NCBI RefSeq assembly: GCF_964021845.1
Contig: NZ_CAXHZC010000002.1
Span: 62,001-126,000, forward strand
Reading direction: 5' to 3'
DNA length: 64,000 nt
Source: Arcticibacterium sp964021845
GTDB lineage: Bacteria; Bacteroidota; Bacteroidia; Cytophagales; Spirosomataceae
Below are positions 1 through 8,712 of the stretch, one piece after another. The notes beneath the pieces are model-generated. The model ran no database searches, was not told the origin of the DNA, and worked only from the letters and a program-made list of their open reading frames with translations. The translations under genes were made by a program, and so were the position numbers. Numbering within the stretch: the stretch's first letter is position 1; every line of letters begins with the position of its first letter.

Positions 1-1131
1 CTTGTAGACAATACAGTAAACGCTGTTTTTGGTTCAAATGTAGTAGCTGGTGCCAGAGTAACATCTTTAGCTAACCCAAACCTAGGCTGGGAAACCACAA
101 GACAATTTGATATCGGTCTTGATTTAGGTTTCTTCAATGACAGAATTCAGTTTGTCTATGACTATTATACCAAAAACACTACGAATCTGCTTTACAGTGT
201 TCAGGTGGCTCAAGAGTCAGGGTTTAGTAATTTTAATGACAATATTGGTGAAATTAGATTTTGGGGACATGAGTTCTCTCTTAACACCAAAAACGTATCA
301 AATTCGGATTTCAGATGGAACACTAATTTCAACATTTCATTCAACAGAAATAAAGTGTTAGCCCTAGCAGATGGTATTGACAGAGTTTATGGTTCATACC
401 ATATTACGCAAGTAGGACAACCATTCGGTCAATTTTATGGACATATAGCTGACGGTGTTTACCTTAATGAGGAAGATTTAAATAGCAGTCCACAAGTGCC
501 TGGAAGGTCTACAGTAGGAAGTATCAAGCTTTTAGACATTAACGGCGATGGAGTAATTACACGAGGAGGAGATAATGATGACCGAGCTATTATGGGAAAT
601 CCATTCCCTGATTTTGTATTCGGTATTACAAATACCTTTAACTACAAAAACTTCGATTTAAGTATTGTAGGTTCGGGTTCGGTAGGTAACGAATTACTTG
701 TTCGTCATTTATATAGTACAGCTAACCTTGATGGTGTATTTAACATGGTAAAAGAAGTTCAGTATAGATTCCGTTCTGAAGAAAACCCAGGAAAAGGATT
801 TTATGGAACTACTGTAGGTGGTGGAAACGTAACAGGAATTGAGCGTGATTGGATGAACAGTAGGTTTGTAACTGATGCATCAAATTTCATGATTAGAAAC
901 ATCACTTTAGGCTATACTTTCAACAAAAGCAATAAAATATTTAATAGTGCAAGAATTTATGGTTCTATCCAACAGGCTTTAGTTTTAACCAAATATTGGG
1001 GTGGTCCTAACCCTGAAACTAGTGCTCAAAACAATGGTCAAGGAGACGGAGGAAACTTGAGCCCAGGCGTTGACCTTTCAAACTACCCAGTGCCACGTAC
1101 TTTTTCTTTGGGTGTTAATCTTAATTTTTAA
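1..1131 (+). CDS. SusC-like TonB-dependent outer-membrane receptor, 5'-truncated
   Basis: The frame is open from base 1, so this is the last 376 codons of a gene that starts outside the window. The visible part is the C-terminal beta-barrel of a SusC/RagA TonB-dependent transporter: alternating aromatic strands, phrases such as NPFPDFVFGITNTFNYKNF that are typical of the last barrel third, and a terminal Phe (NLNF), as expected for an outer-membrane barrel. It is followed 18 bp later by a SusD gene, the standard partner that forms the lid of the importer. It should import an oligosaccharide or similar ligand in a TonB-dependent way. The plug and carboxypeptidase-like N-terminal domains cannot be seen. 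Family is secure; substrate is unknown. Confidence 0.95.
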   Translation, partial: LVDNTVNAVFGSNVVAGARVTSLANPNLGWETTRQFDIGLDLGFFNDRIQFVYDYYTKNTTNLLYSVQVAQESGFSNFNDNIGEIRFWGHEFSLNTKNVSNSDFRWNTNFNISFNRNKVLALADGIDRVYGSYHITQVGQPFGQFYGHIADGVYLNEEDLNSSPQVPGRSTVGSIKLLDINGDGVITRGGDNDDRAIMGNPFPDFVFGITNTFNYKNFDLSIVGSGSVGNELLVRHLYSTANLDGVFNMVKEVQYRFRSEENPGKGFYGTTVGGGNVTGIERDWMNSRFVTDASNFMIRNITLGYTFNKSNKIFNSARIYGSIQQALVLTKYWGGPNPETSAQNNGQGDGGNLSPGVDLSNYPVPRTFSLGVNLNF

Positions 1132-1149
1132 TCTAAAGCTATCAGTAAA

Positions 1150-2658
1150 ATGAAGAAGACAATAATTCTATTAATACTAGCAGTATTTACGCAGACTGGA
1201 TGTAAGGACGATTTCTTAGAACTAGTGCCTGCTACTGCCTTAAGTTCGGCTACATTCTTTACCAAAGAGGCCGATTTCGAACAAGCCGTTAATGGGGCAT
1301 ACGTTCCATTAAGAGACATTTTTAATAGCCGTTCCTGGTTGTTAAGTGAAATGCACTCAGACAATACCTATTATGCAAGAAACATTCTTTTTGGAGCTAC
1401 AGAGCAACAAGAAGATTTGGCTGACTTTGCAGACCCTACAAGTAATGGTTTGTCAACCAATACGCACGTATTAAATCAATACAGACTTGATTATCAAATA
1501 ATAGCCAGAACTAACCAAATCCTGAGCCAGATAGACGATGTAGATTTTGATGCTGCAAACAAAGCAAACCTTAAAGGTCAAACTCAGTTCCTAAGAGCAT
1601 TTGCCTACTTTGAACTTGCCAGATATTTCGGAAAAGCACCCCTTCACCTAGAGCCTGTTACAGACAGAGAAGGTGCTGCACTGCCACTTACCGAAGAAGC
1701 AGGACTATATCAGCAAGTGATCAGCGACGCTCAAGCCGCTATATCTTCTTTGCCTACTAAAGCAAATCAAGAGCCAGGAAGAGTAACAAAAGGAGCTGCC
1801 CAAATGTTACTTGCTAATGTCTATATTATCCAAAAAAACTGGAGTGGAGCAGAAGCACTATTAAGAGAAATAGTAAACAGCGGTGAGTACGCCTTAATGC
1901 CTACATATGGAGAAGCTTTCTCAGACAATAACTCAAACAAAAATAACCAAGAGTCTATTTTCGAAGTTCAGTTCTTAGAAGGTTCAGCTGGCTTAAATGG
2001 TAATTTCATTTACAGCTTTCTTCCAAGACCAATTTCTCCTAGCGAACTAGAGCCAATAATGGGTACGTCTAACCCCCAACCAATTAATGGAGAAGGGAAC
2101 AACATTCCTACACCAGACATTATTGCCGCTTATGAAGATGGAGATTTAAGAAAAGACGAATCTATAGCTTACGTTACCTTAGAAGGTAGCCTGAGGTCTG
2201 ACAAAACCTATCCTTACATTAAGAAATATGCTAAGAAGCATAGCCTTCATAATAACACAGGTACTAACTGGCCGGTATATCGCTACTCGGAAGCACTATT
2301 ATTCCTTTCTGAAGTTTTGATAGAGCAAAACAAAACCTCTGAGGCACTTCCTTTTCTTAACCAAGTAAGGTCTAGAGCAGGTCTTGGAAACACACCAGCT
2401 ACTAGTCAAGATGAGCTAAGAACAGCTATTGCAAATGAGAGAAGAGTCGAGTTAGCATTTGAAAACAAGAGATGGTTCGACTTAGTACGTACCGGAAAAG
2501 CAATAGAGACTATAACAGCCTATGGTAACCGTATCAAAGCAGATCCATTTGCTTATTACTATCCAGAAGGTGCTGAGCCTAGGGGAAATGCATTTAGCAA
2601 CATTTCGCTTTACTATGGTCTTCCTGCGGCAGAAGCCGACTTATCTCCCCATTTCTAA
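1150..2658 (+). CDS. SusD/RagB family nutrient-binding lipoprotein
   Basis: The 502-residue protein has a lipoprotein signal peptide with the acylated Cys at residue 18 (TQTGC), followed by KDD, which resembles the Bacteroidota surface-export signal. The body is SusD-like: helical TPR-like N-terminal half (LKGQTQFLRAFAYFELAR, residues about 137-155) and the typical C-terminal motif region FLNQVRSRAGL ... ERRVELAFENKRWFDL near residues 405-445. SusD proteins sit on the cell surface, bind glycan and close over the SusC barrel. It lies 18 bp after the susC fragment and is surely co-transcribed. A hairpin follows the stop codon. Confidence 0.96.
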   Translation: MKKTIILLILAVFTQTGCKDDFLELVPATALSSATFFTKEADFEQAVNGAYVPLRDIFNSRSWLLSEMHSDNTYYARNILFGATEQQEDLADFADPTSNGLSTNTHVLNQYRLDYQIIARTNQILSQIDDVDFDAANKANLKGQTQFLRAFAYFELARYFGKAPLHLEPVTDREGAALPLTEEAGLYQQVISDAQAAISSLPTKANQEPGRVTKGAAQMLLANVYIIQKNWSGAEALLREIVNSGEYALMPTYGEAFSDNNSNKNNQESIFEVQFLEGSAGLNGNFIYSFLPRPISPSELEPIMGTSNPQPINGEGNNIPTPDIIAAYEDGDLRKDESIAYVTLEGSLRSDKTYPYIKKYAKKHSLHNNTGTNWPVYRYSEALLFLSEVLIEQNKTSEALPFLNQVRSRAGLGNTPATSQDELRTAIANERRVELAFENKRWFDLVRTGKAIETITAYGNRIKADPFAYYYPEGAEPRGNAFSNISLYYGLPAAEADLSPHF

Positions 2659-2678
2659 TTTTATATTACACTCATAAA

Positions 2679-2716
2679 ACTGCACAAGAGAAAATTAATT
2701 TTTTATCTTGTGCAGT
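2679..2716 (+). terminator. Hairpin after susD (no U-tract)
   Basis: A perfect 11-bp inverted repeat (ACTGCACAAGA at 2679-2689, TCTTGTGCAGT at 2706-2716) encloses an A/T-rich loop that can extend the stem further. It starts 20 bp after the susD stop codon. No run of T follows the stem, so it is a poor intrinsic terminator. An mRNA-stabilising or partial-termination hairpin that sets susCD expression above the downstream genes is as likely. Confidence 0.6.
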
Positions 2717-2744
2717 ATAAACTAAAATTCAACCTAGGGAAATT

Positions 2745-5426
2745 ATGTCACTAAAAAAACGTTCAATCATCCTGCTGTTTGCGGCAGCAGCTCTCACAAT
2801 AGCCAATTCCTTTACTTTCTTAAAAAAGCAGGTTTTAGCATCAATGGATGAGGAAAACCCGAAAATAAAGAAACTAAGATTATCAGACGGCTTTAAAGCC
2901 GAACACCTTTACAGTCCTTCTGAAGAAGATGAGGGTTCATGGGTTGCCATGACTTTTGACGACAAAGGAAGAATGATCACCTCCGATCAGTATGGCTCTC
3001 TTTACAGATTAAAAATTCCAGCAATTGGCAGTGCAAGTTCTAAACCAAAGGTTGAGAAAATAAAAATTGGCAAAGGTGCCAATGTGGATGAAGTGGGTAT
3101 GGGTTATGCTAACGGATTGCTTTATGCATTCAATAGCCTTTACGTGATGATTAACAACGGGAAAAACAATAAAGATTTCCCTCGCTCTAGTGGATTATAC
3201 AGACTTCAAGATACAAACAACGACGACCATTTTGACAAAATAACTTTACTGAAAGAGTTAGTAGGTCAAGGAGAACATGGACCTCATAGTATAGTCCTTT
3301 CTCCTGATGGAAAATCACTTTATGTAATTGCTGGAAATCATACAGACGTTCCAGAAATGGATGGATATCGTTTACCATCAAACTGGCAAGAAGATAACCT
3401 TTTCCCATTAATTAAAGATCCAAGAGGACACGCCAACGACCGCATGGCACCAGGTGGGTGGATAGCAAACCTAGACCCAGAAGGAAAAAGATGGGAACTA
3501 GTAAGTGCTGGTTATAGAAATGCATTTGACCTTGCCTTTAACGAAGTAGGCGATTTATTTGCATACGATGCAGATATGGAGTGGGATTTTGGACAACCTT
3601 GGTACCGCCCTACCAGAATCAATCATTCTACAAGTGGTTCAGAACATGGCTGGAGAACAGGAAACAGCAAATGGTCTCCTGCTTACCCAGATAACCTTCC
3701 TCCAGTAATAAACATTGGACAGGGTTCTCCTACCAACTTATTGCATTTAAAAGATGCCAAGTTCCCTGCTAAATACAGAAGCTCTTTATTAGCTTTTGAC
3801 TGGAGTTTCGGAATTATGCATGCCATTCATTTGAAGCCAGAAGGGGCATCATATACGGCAGAAAGAGAAGAGTTCTTATCAGGTATTCCATTACCACTTA
3901 CTGACGGAACTATTGGTCCAGACGGAGCTCTTTACTTCTTAACGGGTGGGCGTAGATTAGAATCAGACCTATACCGTGTAAGCTATGTGGGTTCTGAAAG
4001 TACAGCTCCAGTAGCTATTAAGCCTATCAATGCCGAAAACCAATTAAGAAGAGATTTAGAAAAGTATCACGTAGCTGGTGCAGACAAAAGTGCCATCAAA
4101 AAAGCCTGGCCTGAACTTAATAACGCTGATAGGTTTATCAGATATGCAGCCAGATTAGTATTAGAGCATCAGCCAGTTTCAGAATGGCAGTCAAAAGCTC
4201 TTTCAGAGAAAGACGCTGTGGCTAAAACGCAAGCTCTAATTTCTTTAATTAGAATGGGAGATGGCTCTAAGAAAAACGAAATACTAAACGCTCTTTCTAG
4301 CATTAACTACAAAAGCCTTAACGAAGGTGAGCAGCTAGACATACTAAGAGCCTACGAGCTAGCCTTTTTAAGAATGGGTGAGCCAGAAGGTGATACCAAA
4401 ACTAAGGTAATAGCACTTTTAAACTCGCAGTATCCTGCTAGAACAGCTCAATTAAACAGGTCTTTAAGTAAGGTTTTACTATACTTAGATGCTCCAGGAG
4501 CGGTTGACAAGACCTTAGCTCTTATGAAAATAGAAAAAGAGCCAGGTACAGAAAGCTTAATGGAAGAAACGGCCACTGCCTCTAGTGACTTAATATTGAG
4601 AAACCCTCAGTATGGTTCTGATATTGCTGAAATGTTAGCCAACATGCCTCCAATGCAGCACACATACTATGCAACGGTTTTAAGCATGGCGAAAAAAGGA
4701 TGGACAGAAAAAACTAGAGAAACATACTTCTCTTGGTTTAAAAAAGCTTTCAGTTACAAAGGCGGACGTAGCTACGTTGGGTTTATTGACAGAGCTCGTA
4801 AGTTAGCCTTAGAAAATGTTCCAGCTGATAAAGTAGAGCATTACAATCAATTATCAGGGGCAGATTTACTCTCGTCTAATGGTAACGAAATCGTTGATAT
4901 GTCTTATCCGAAAGGACCAGGAAGAAGATGGAAAGTGGAAGCAGCAGCAAAGTTAATTGACGAAGGTTTAAGCGGCAGAGACTTCAAAAATGGTAAAGCC
5001 ATGTTTGCAGCCACCACTTGTAAAAACTGTCATACCATGAGAGGCGAAGGTGGAGCCATTGGCCCTGACTTAACGCAATTAGGAACACGTTTCTCGTCTA
5101 AAGATATGCTTGAAGCTATAATTGACCCTAATAAAGCAGTTTCTGACCAATATGCAGCTTCTCAAATTAGCTTAAAAGATGGTAACTCTTTAGTAGGTAG
5201 ACTTGTAAATGAAGATGATGAATCCTATTACATTTCTTCAAATCCTTTTGCACCAGATATGTTAGAAAAAGTACTTAAAGCAGATGTAGTTTCTGTCAAG
5301 AGTTCTCAAGTTTCAATGATGTTCCCTGGTCTTATAAATAGCCTTAATGAGGACGAACTTAAAGATTTAATGGCCTACCTAATGTCAGGAGGTAATGAAA
5401 ACAATAAGATGTTCTCTTCTAAATAA
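2745..5426 (+). CDS. PVC-type membrane-bound dehydrogenase/heme-binding protein (propeller plus c-type cytochrome)
   Basis: An N-terminal hydrophobic segment (about residues 8-26) exports or anchors this 893-residue protein. Residues about 35-420 look like a sugar-dehydrogenase-type beta-propeller (LSPDGKSLYVIAGNHTDVPE, GSEHGWRTG, DGTIGPDGALYFL). Residues about 430-720 look helical. The C-terminus carries a single c-type heme site CKNCH (Cys759, Cys762, His763) followed by GEGGAIGPDLTQLGTRF and AIIDPNKAVSDQY, the signature of the putative heme-binding domain abundant in Planctomycetes and Verrucomicrobia. It probably oxidises a sugar or glycoside in the periplasm and passes electrons to its heme. 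Neighbours (SusD upstream, sulfatase downstream) fit glycan processing. The substrate is not shown by the sequence. Confidence 0.85.
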   Translation: MSLKKRSIILLFAAAALTIANSFTFLKKQVLASMDEENPKIKKLRLSDGFKAEHLYSPSEEDEGSWVAMTFDDKGRMITSDQYGSLYRLKIPAIGSASSKPKVEKIKIGKGANVDEVGMGYANGLLYAFNSLYVMINNGKNNKDFPRSSGLYRLQDTNNDDHFDKITLLKELVGQGEHGPHSIVLSPDGKSLYVIAGNHTDVPEMDGYRLPSNWQEDNLFPLIKDPRGHANDRMAPGGWIANLDPEGKRWELVSAGYRNAFDLAFNEVGDLFAYDADMEWDFGQPWYRPTRINHSTSGSEHGWRTGNSKWSPAYPDNLPPVINIGQGSPTNLLHLKDAKFPAKYRSSLLAFDWSFGIMHAIHLKPEGASYTAEREEFLSGIPLPLTDGTIGPDGALYFLTGGRRLESDLYRVSYVGSESTAPVAIKPINAENQLRRDLEKYHVAGADKSAIKKAWPELNNADRFIRYAARLVLEHQPVSEWQSKALSEKDAVAKTQALISLIRMGDGSKKNEILNALSSINYKSLNEGEQLDILRAYELAFLRMGEPEGDTKTKVIALLNSQYPARTAQLNRSLSKVLLYLDAPGAVDKTLALMKIEKEPGTESLMEETATASSDLILRNPQYGSDIAEMLANMPPMQHTYYATVLSMAKKGWTEKTRETYFSWFKKAFSYKGGRSYVGFIDRARKLALENVPADKVEHYNQLSGADLLSSNGNEIVDMSYPKGPGRRWKVEAAAKLIDEGLSGRDFKNGKAMFAATTCKNCHTMRGEGGAIGPDLTQLGTRFSSKDMLEAIIDPNKAVSDQYAASQISLKDGNSLVGRLVNEDDESYYISSNPFAPDMLEKVLKADVVSVKSSQVSMMFPGLINSLNEDELKDLMAYLMSGGNENNKMFSSK

Positions 5427-5429
5427 TCT

Positions 5430-5450
5430 AACCACTTTAAGAGGTTTATT
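5430..5450 (+). terminator. Weak hairpin after heme dehydrogenase gene
   Basis: AACC ... GGTT arms with an inner CTT/AAG pairing and one mismatch lie 4 bp after the stop codon and are followed by a T-rich stretch. It is short and imperfect; it may be a leaky terminator inside the locus. Confidence 0.3.
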
Positions 5451-5540
5451 TTATTAAAAATTTTCGAGTTTAGTTTGAAATAAGATTTGGTCTGGGTAGA
5501 AATTACCTGGGCCAATCTTTTTCACTTTAGCCCTACCAAC

Positions 5541-6992
5541 ATGAGAAAATCAACATTTCTATTTAGCCTTATATTTCTATGCCCTTTCCTCAAAAGTGTC
5601 ACAGCTCAGGAGGCATCAGAAAAACCAAACATCTTATATATTTTAGTGGACCAATGGAGAGCTCAAGCCACTGGCTACTCAGGAAATCAAGATGTGCTCA
5701 CACCAAATTTAGACCAACTAGCGTCTGAAAGTATCAACTTAAAAAATGCTATTTCTGGCACACCTGTATGTACCCCACACAGAGCGTCGCTAATGACTGG
5801 GCAGTACCCACTCACAAACGGTGTTTTTATGAATGATGTTCTTTTAGACACTAATGCCATAACACTCCCAAAAGTGTTTAAGAAAGACGGATATAACACT
5901 GGCTATATTGGTAAATGGCACCTAGACGGTCACGGCAGAAACACCTACATCCCTCCTACTCGCCAGCAAGGTTTTGCATACTGGAAAGTACTGGAATGCA
6001 CCCATAACTATAACAATTCCGCCTACTACACAGGTAAGTCAGACGAAAAGAAATTCTGGAATGGTTATGACGCCGCCGCTCAAACAGAAGACGTTTTAAA
6101 CTACCTAGACGAACAGTCAAAAAGTAAAAAACCATTTTTATTAATGCTTTCAATAGGGAGCCCACATGCTCCTTATCATACTGCACCTGAAGAATTCAAA
6201 AAACACTATAAAAACAAAGAGATTTTCATTCATAAGAATGTACCAGAAGAACTAAGAGAAAAAGTCGAAAATGACACCCGAGGATATTACGCTCATATGA
6301 CTGCAATAGACTCTTATATTGGCAAAATGAGGCAAAAGCTTAAGGACTTAAATATGGATAAAAACACCATAATAGTCTTCACCTCTGACCACGGAGACCT
6401 TTTGGGTTCTCATGGTTTTTATAAAAAACAACAGCCTTACCAAGAGAGTATCAAGGTTCCTTTCCTTATTCATTATCCTGAAGCCTTTGGCACAAAAGGT
6501 AGCATTTCTCCAGCTCTTATAAACTCACCAGACATTATGCCTACGCTCTTAGGTTTATCAAATATTGATATCCCTGAAACAGTAGAAGGTTTAGACTTCT
6601 CCTCTGTTTTAAAAGGTGAAAAGAAAGATAAAGTAAAACAGACCCTTATCTCTTGTCAACAACCTTTCGGTCAATGGGCGAGAAAAATGGGTGGCAAAGA
6701 ATATAGAGGCGTATTTACCGGAAGGTATACCTACACCAGAGACTTAGAAGGCCCTTGGCTGCTTTTTGATAATGTGTCCGACCCTTTTCAAATGAACAAT
6801 TTGATAGGCAAGCCTGAACATCAAAAACTTCAAAAGACTTTAGAAAAAAAATTAAATCAAGAACTTCAAAAGAGAAATGATGAATTTCTCCCAGGAATGG
6901 AGTATGTAAAGAAATGGAACTACTTGGTAGACGAAACCGAAACCGTTCCATATATCAATGTCAATTACGAAGGAAAACCAATAAACGAATAA
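5541..6992 (+). CDS. Secreted sulfatase, formylglycine (Cys) type
   Basis: Sulfatases hydrolyse sulfate esters. The active-site motif C-T-P-H-R starts at Cys77 (C-x-P-x-R), the signal for conversion of the Cys to formylglycine. Early metal ligands are in the NILYILVDQWR region and later ones in VFTSDHGD; KWHLDGHG is also conserved in the family. I start at the ATG at 5541, because it gives a clean signal peptide (RKSTFLFSLIFLCPFLKSVTAQ); an in-frame ATG at 5487 would add 18 residues in front of it. Length 483 is normal for an S1-type sulfatase. Its place next to SusCD implies a sulfated glycan or sulfated sugar as substrate. It needs a formylglycine-generating or anaerobic maturase encoded elsewhere. 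Confidence 0.93.
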   Translation: MRKSTFLFSLIFLCPFLKSVTAQEASEKPNILYILVDQWRAQATGYSGNQDVLTPNLDQLASESINLKNAISGTPVCTPHRASLMTGQYPLTNGVFMNDVLLDTNAITLPKVFKKDGYNTGYIGKWHLDGHGRNTYIPPTRQQGFAYWKVLECTHNYNNSAYYTGKSDEKKFWNGYDAAAQTEDVLNYLDEQSKSKKPFLLMLSIGSPHAPYHTAPEEFKKHYKNKEIFIHKNVPEELREKVENDTRGYYAHMTAIDSYIGKMRQKLKDLNMDKNTIIVFTSDHGDLLGSHGFYKKQQPYQESIKVPFLIHYPEAFGTKGSISPALINSPDIMPTLLGLSNIDIPETVEGLDFSSVLKGEKKDKVKQTLISCQQPFGQWARKMGGKEYRGVFTGRYTYTRDLEGPWLLFDNVSDPFQMNNLIGKPEHQKLQKTLEKKLNQELQKRNDEFLPGMEYVKKWNYLVDETETVPYINVNYEGKPINE

Positions 6993-7017
6993 TAAACAAT
7001 CTTAATTTTAACCCAGC

Positions 7018-7812
7018 ATGATAAACAAAAACGTAACCTACTTACTGGCAGCTGCTGCCATTGGATTAATAAGCACTTCTTGTACAGAATCTCACAGTGC
7101 TGCTAACGATGAAGAACAAGCAGTAGTGGAAAATGAAAGTGAATTTGTCCAGATTTTTAATGGCGAAAACTTAGACGGATGGGAAGGTGACACTACCTAC
7201 TGGAGCGTACAAGACGGAAATTTAGTAGGAGAAATCACTCCTAGCACTTTGCTAAAAACAAATTCATTCATAATTTGGGAGGGCGGAGAGCCTGGCGATT
7301 TTGAGCTCAAAGGTGAGTTCCTGATTTCAGAAAAAGGAAACTCAGGAATTAACTATAGAAGTGAGCGTTTTACCGAAGTTCCTCACGCTTTAAAAGGGTA
7401 TCAGGCCGATATTGACGGTGCAAACCGATATACAGGCCAAAACTATGAAGAGCGAGGAAGAACCACACTTGCATACCGAGGTCAAATCACGAGCATCAAC
7501 CCTCAAACAGGTGATATGACACACGAGCAAGTAAGAGAAAAAGTAAAGAAAAACGCTTGGACAGAACTAGAAGTTACTGGAAGTTTAGGAGAGTCAGATT
7601 CTCTAAAAACTAAGATTAATGCCCAAGATTGGAATGAATTTCATTTGGTCATAAAAGGGAACAGATTACAACACTACATCAATGGTGTTTTAATGAGCGA
7701 TGTAACAGATAATGATGAGGTTAATGGAAAGTCAAAAGGACTACTTGGTGTGCAAGTACATGTAGGTCCGCCAATGACTGTGAAATATAGAAATTTAAGA
7801 ATGAAGCAATAA
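7018..7812 (+). CDS. DUF1080 (3-keto-disaccharide hydrolase-type) lipoprotein
   Basis: This 264-residue protein has a lipoprotein-like signal peptide with Cys22 (ISTSC) and a concanavalin-like DUF1080 fold: FVQIFNGENLDGWEG at the start, GDFELKGEFLISEKGNSGINYRS in the middle and HLVIKGNRLQHYINGVLMSD near the end. Members of the family cleave 3-keto-glycosides in the periplasm of some Bacteroidota, after a dehydrogenase has oxidised the 3-hydroxyl. It is 25 bp downstream of the sulfatase and 6 bp upstream of a TIM-barrel epimerase, so it belongs to the same operon. The partner oxidase could be the upstream heme dehydrogenase or a GMC enzyme; this is inference. Confidence 0.85.
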   Translation: MINKNVTYLLAAAAIGLISTSCTESHSAANDEEQAVVENESEFVQIFNGENLDGWEGDTTYWSVQDGNLVGEITPSTLLKTNSFIIWEGGEPGDFELKGEFLISEKGNSGINYRSERFTEVPHALKGYQADIDGANRYTGQNYEERGRTTLAYRGQITSINPQTGDMTHEQVREKVKKNAWTELEVTGSLGESDSLKTKINAQDWNEFHLVIKGNRLQHYINGVLMSDVTDNDEVNGKSKGLLGVQVHVGPPMTVKYRNLRMKQ

Positions 7813-7818
7813 TAAAGA

Positions 7819-8673
7819 ATGACAAAAATCGGATTTAACGTATTAGCCTGGTCGGCAAATGTCTCGGAAGACCTTTACCCTATTATAGAACGCTTAAAAA
7901 ACATTGGTTACGATGGCGTAGAATATTTTGTGGGTGCTGAAGACATAAAAAACTATAAACTGGTAGGTGACCGCTCCAAAGCTCTTGGCCTTGATGTTAC
8001 CTGTGTAACGGTGGTAAGTCCAGATGCCAACCCAGTTAGCGACAATCCGATAATACGACAGAAAGGTTTGGACAGAGTGAAATGGGCCATTGACAGAACG
8101 CACGAATTAGGTAGTTCTGTGCTTTGTGGACCCTTTCACTCTGCTCACGCTCACTTTTATGGTCGCCCAGCCACGGCAGACGAATTAAAATGGAGTGCCG
8201 AAAACATGCACAGTGCAGGACAGCATGCCCAGCAAGCTGGTGTAACTTTAGCCCTGGAAGCACTAAATAGGTTTGAATGTTATTTGGTAAATACCATGGC
8301 AGATTTAGCTAAACTGGTAAATACCATCAATCACCCAAATGTGAGAGCCATGTTTGATACGCACCATAGCAATATTGAAGAAAAAAAATATGCTACCGCT
8401 ATTAATAACATTGCCCCGCATTTAGAGCATGTCCATATTTCTGAAAATGACAGAGGAACACCTGGAAGTGGGCATATTCCTTTTGATGATGCATTTTCGG
8501 CTTTAAAAGACATCAATTATGACGGATGGTTAACCATTGAGGCTTTTTCACGTAGTGACCCCGATTTTGCGAACGCCATCAATGTTTGGAGAGAATATGA
8601 CGACGCTTGGGACATTGCAGAAAAAGGCTTGAAGTTTATTCAAGACATGTCTGCCAAACATGGTTTAAAATAA
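7819..8673 (+). CDS. Ketose 3-epimerase-like TIM-barrel (D-tagatose/D-psicose 3-epimerase family)
   Basis: The 284-residue AP-endonuclease-2-type TIM barrel has no signal peptide and is cytoplasmic. The four metal/catalytic residues of D-tagatose 3-epimerase can be read directly: Glu147 (ALEALNRFE), Asp180 (MFDTHH), His206 (HVHISEND) and Glu241 (TIEAF). Their spacing (33, 26, 35) equals the E152/D185/H211/E246 set I recall for the Pseudomonas cichorii enzyme, with a constant offset of 5. It probably interconverts ketoses epimeric at C3, or acts on a related 3-keto sugar. Tightly packed in the operon (6 bp after the DUF1080 gene). Confidence 0.85.
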   Translation: MTKIGFNVLAWSANVSEDLYPIIERLKNIGYDGVEYFVGAEDIKNYKLVGDRSKALGLDVTCVTVVSPDANPVSDNPIIRQKGLDRVKWAIDRTHELGSSVLCGPFHSAHAHFYGRPATADELKWSAENMHSAGQHAQQAGVTLALEALNRFECYLVNTMADLAKLVNTINHPNVRAMFDTHHSNIEEKKYATAINNIAPHLEHVHISENDRGTPGSGHIPFDDAFSALKDINYDGWLTIEAFSRSDPDFANAINVWREYDDAWDIAEKGLKFIQDMSAKHGLK

Positions 8674-8712
8674 AATCAAAAACATTTAATCAACCTATTG
8701 AAAAACAACCCT

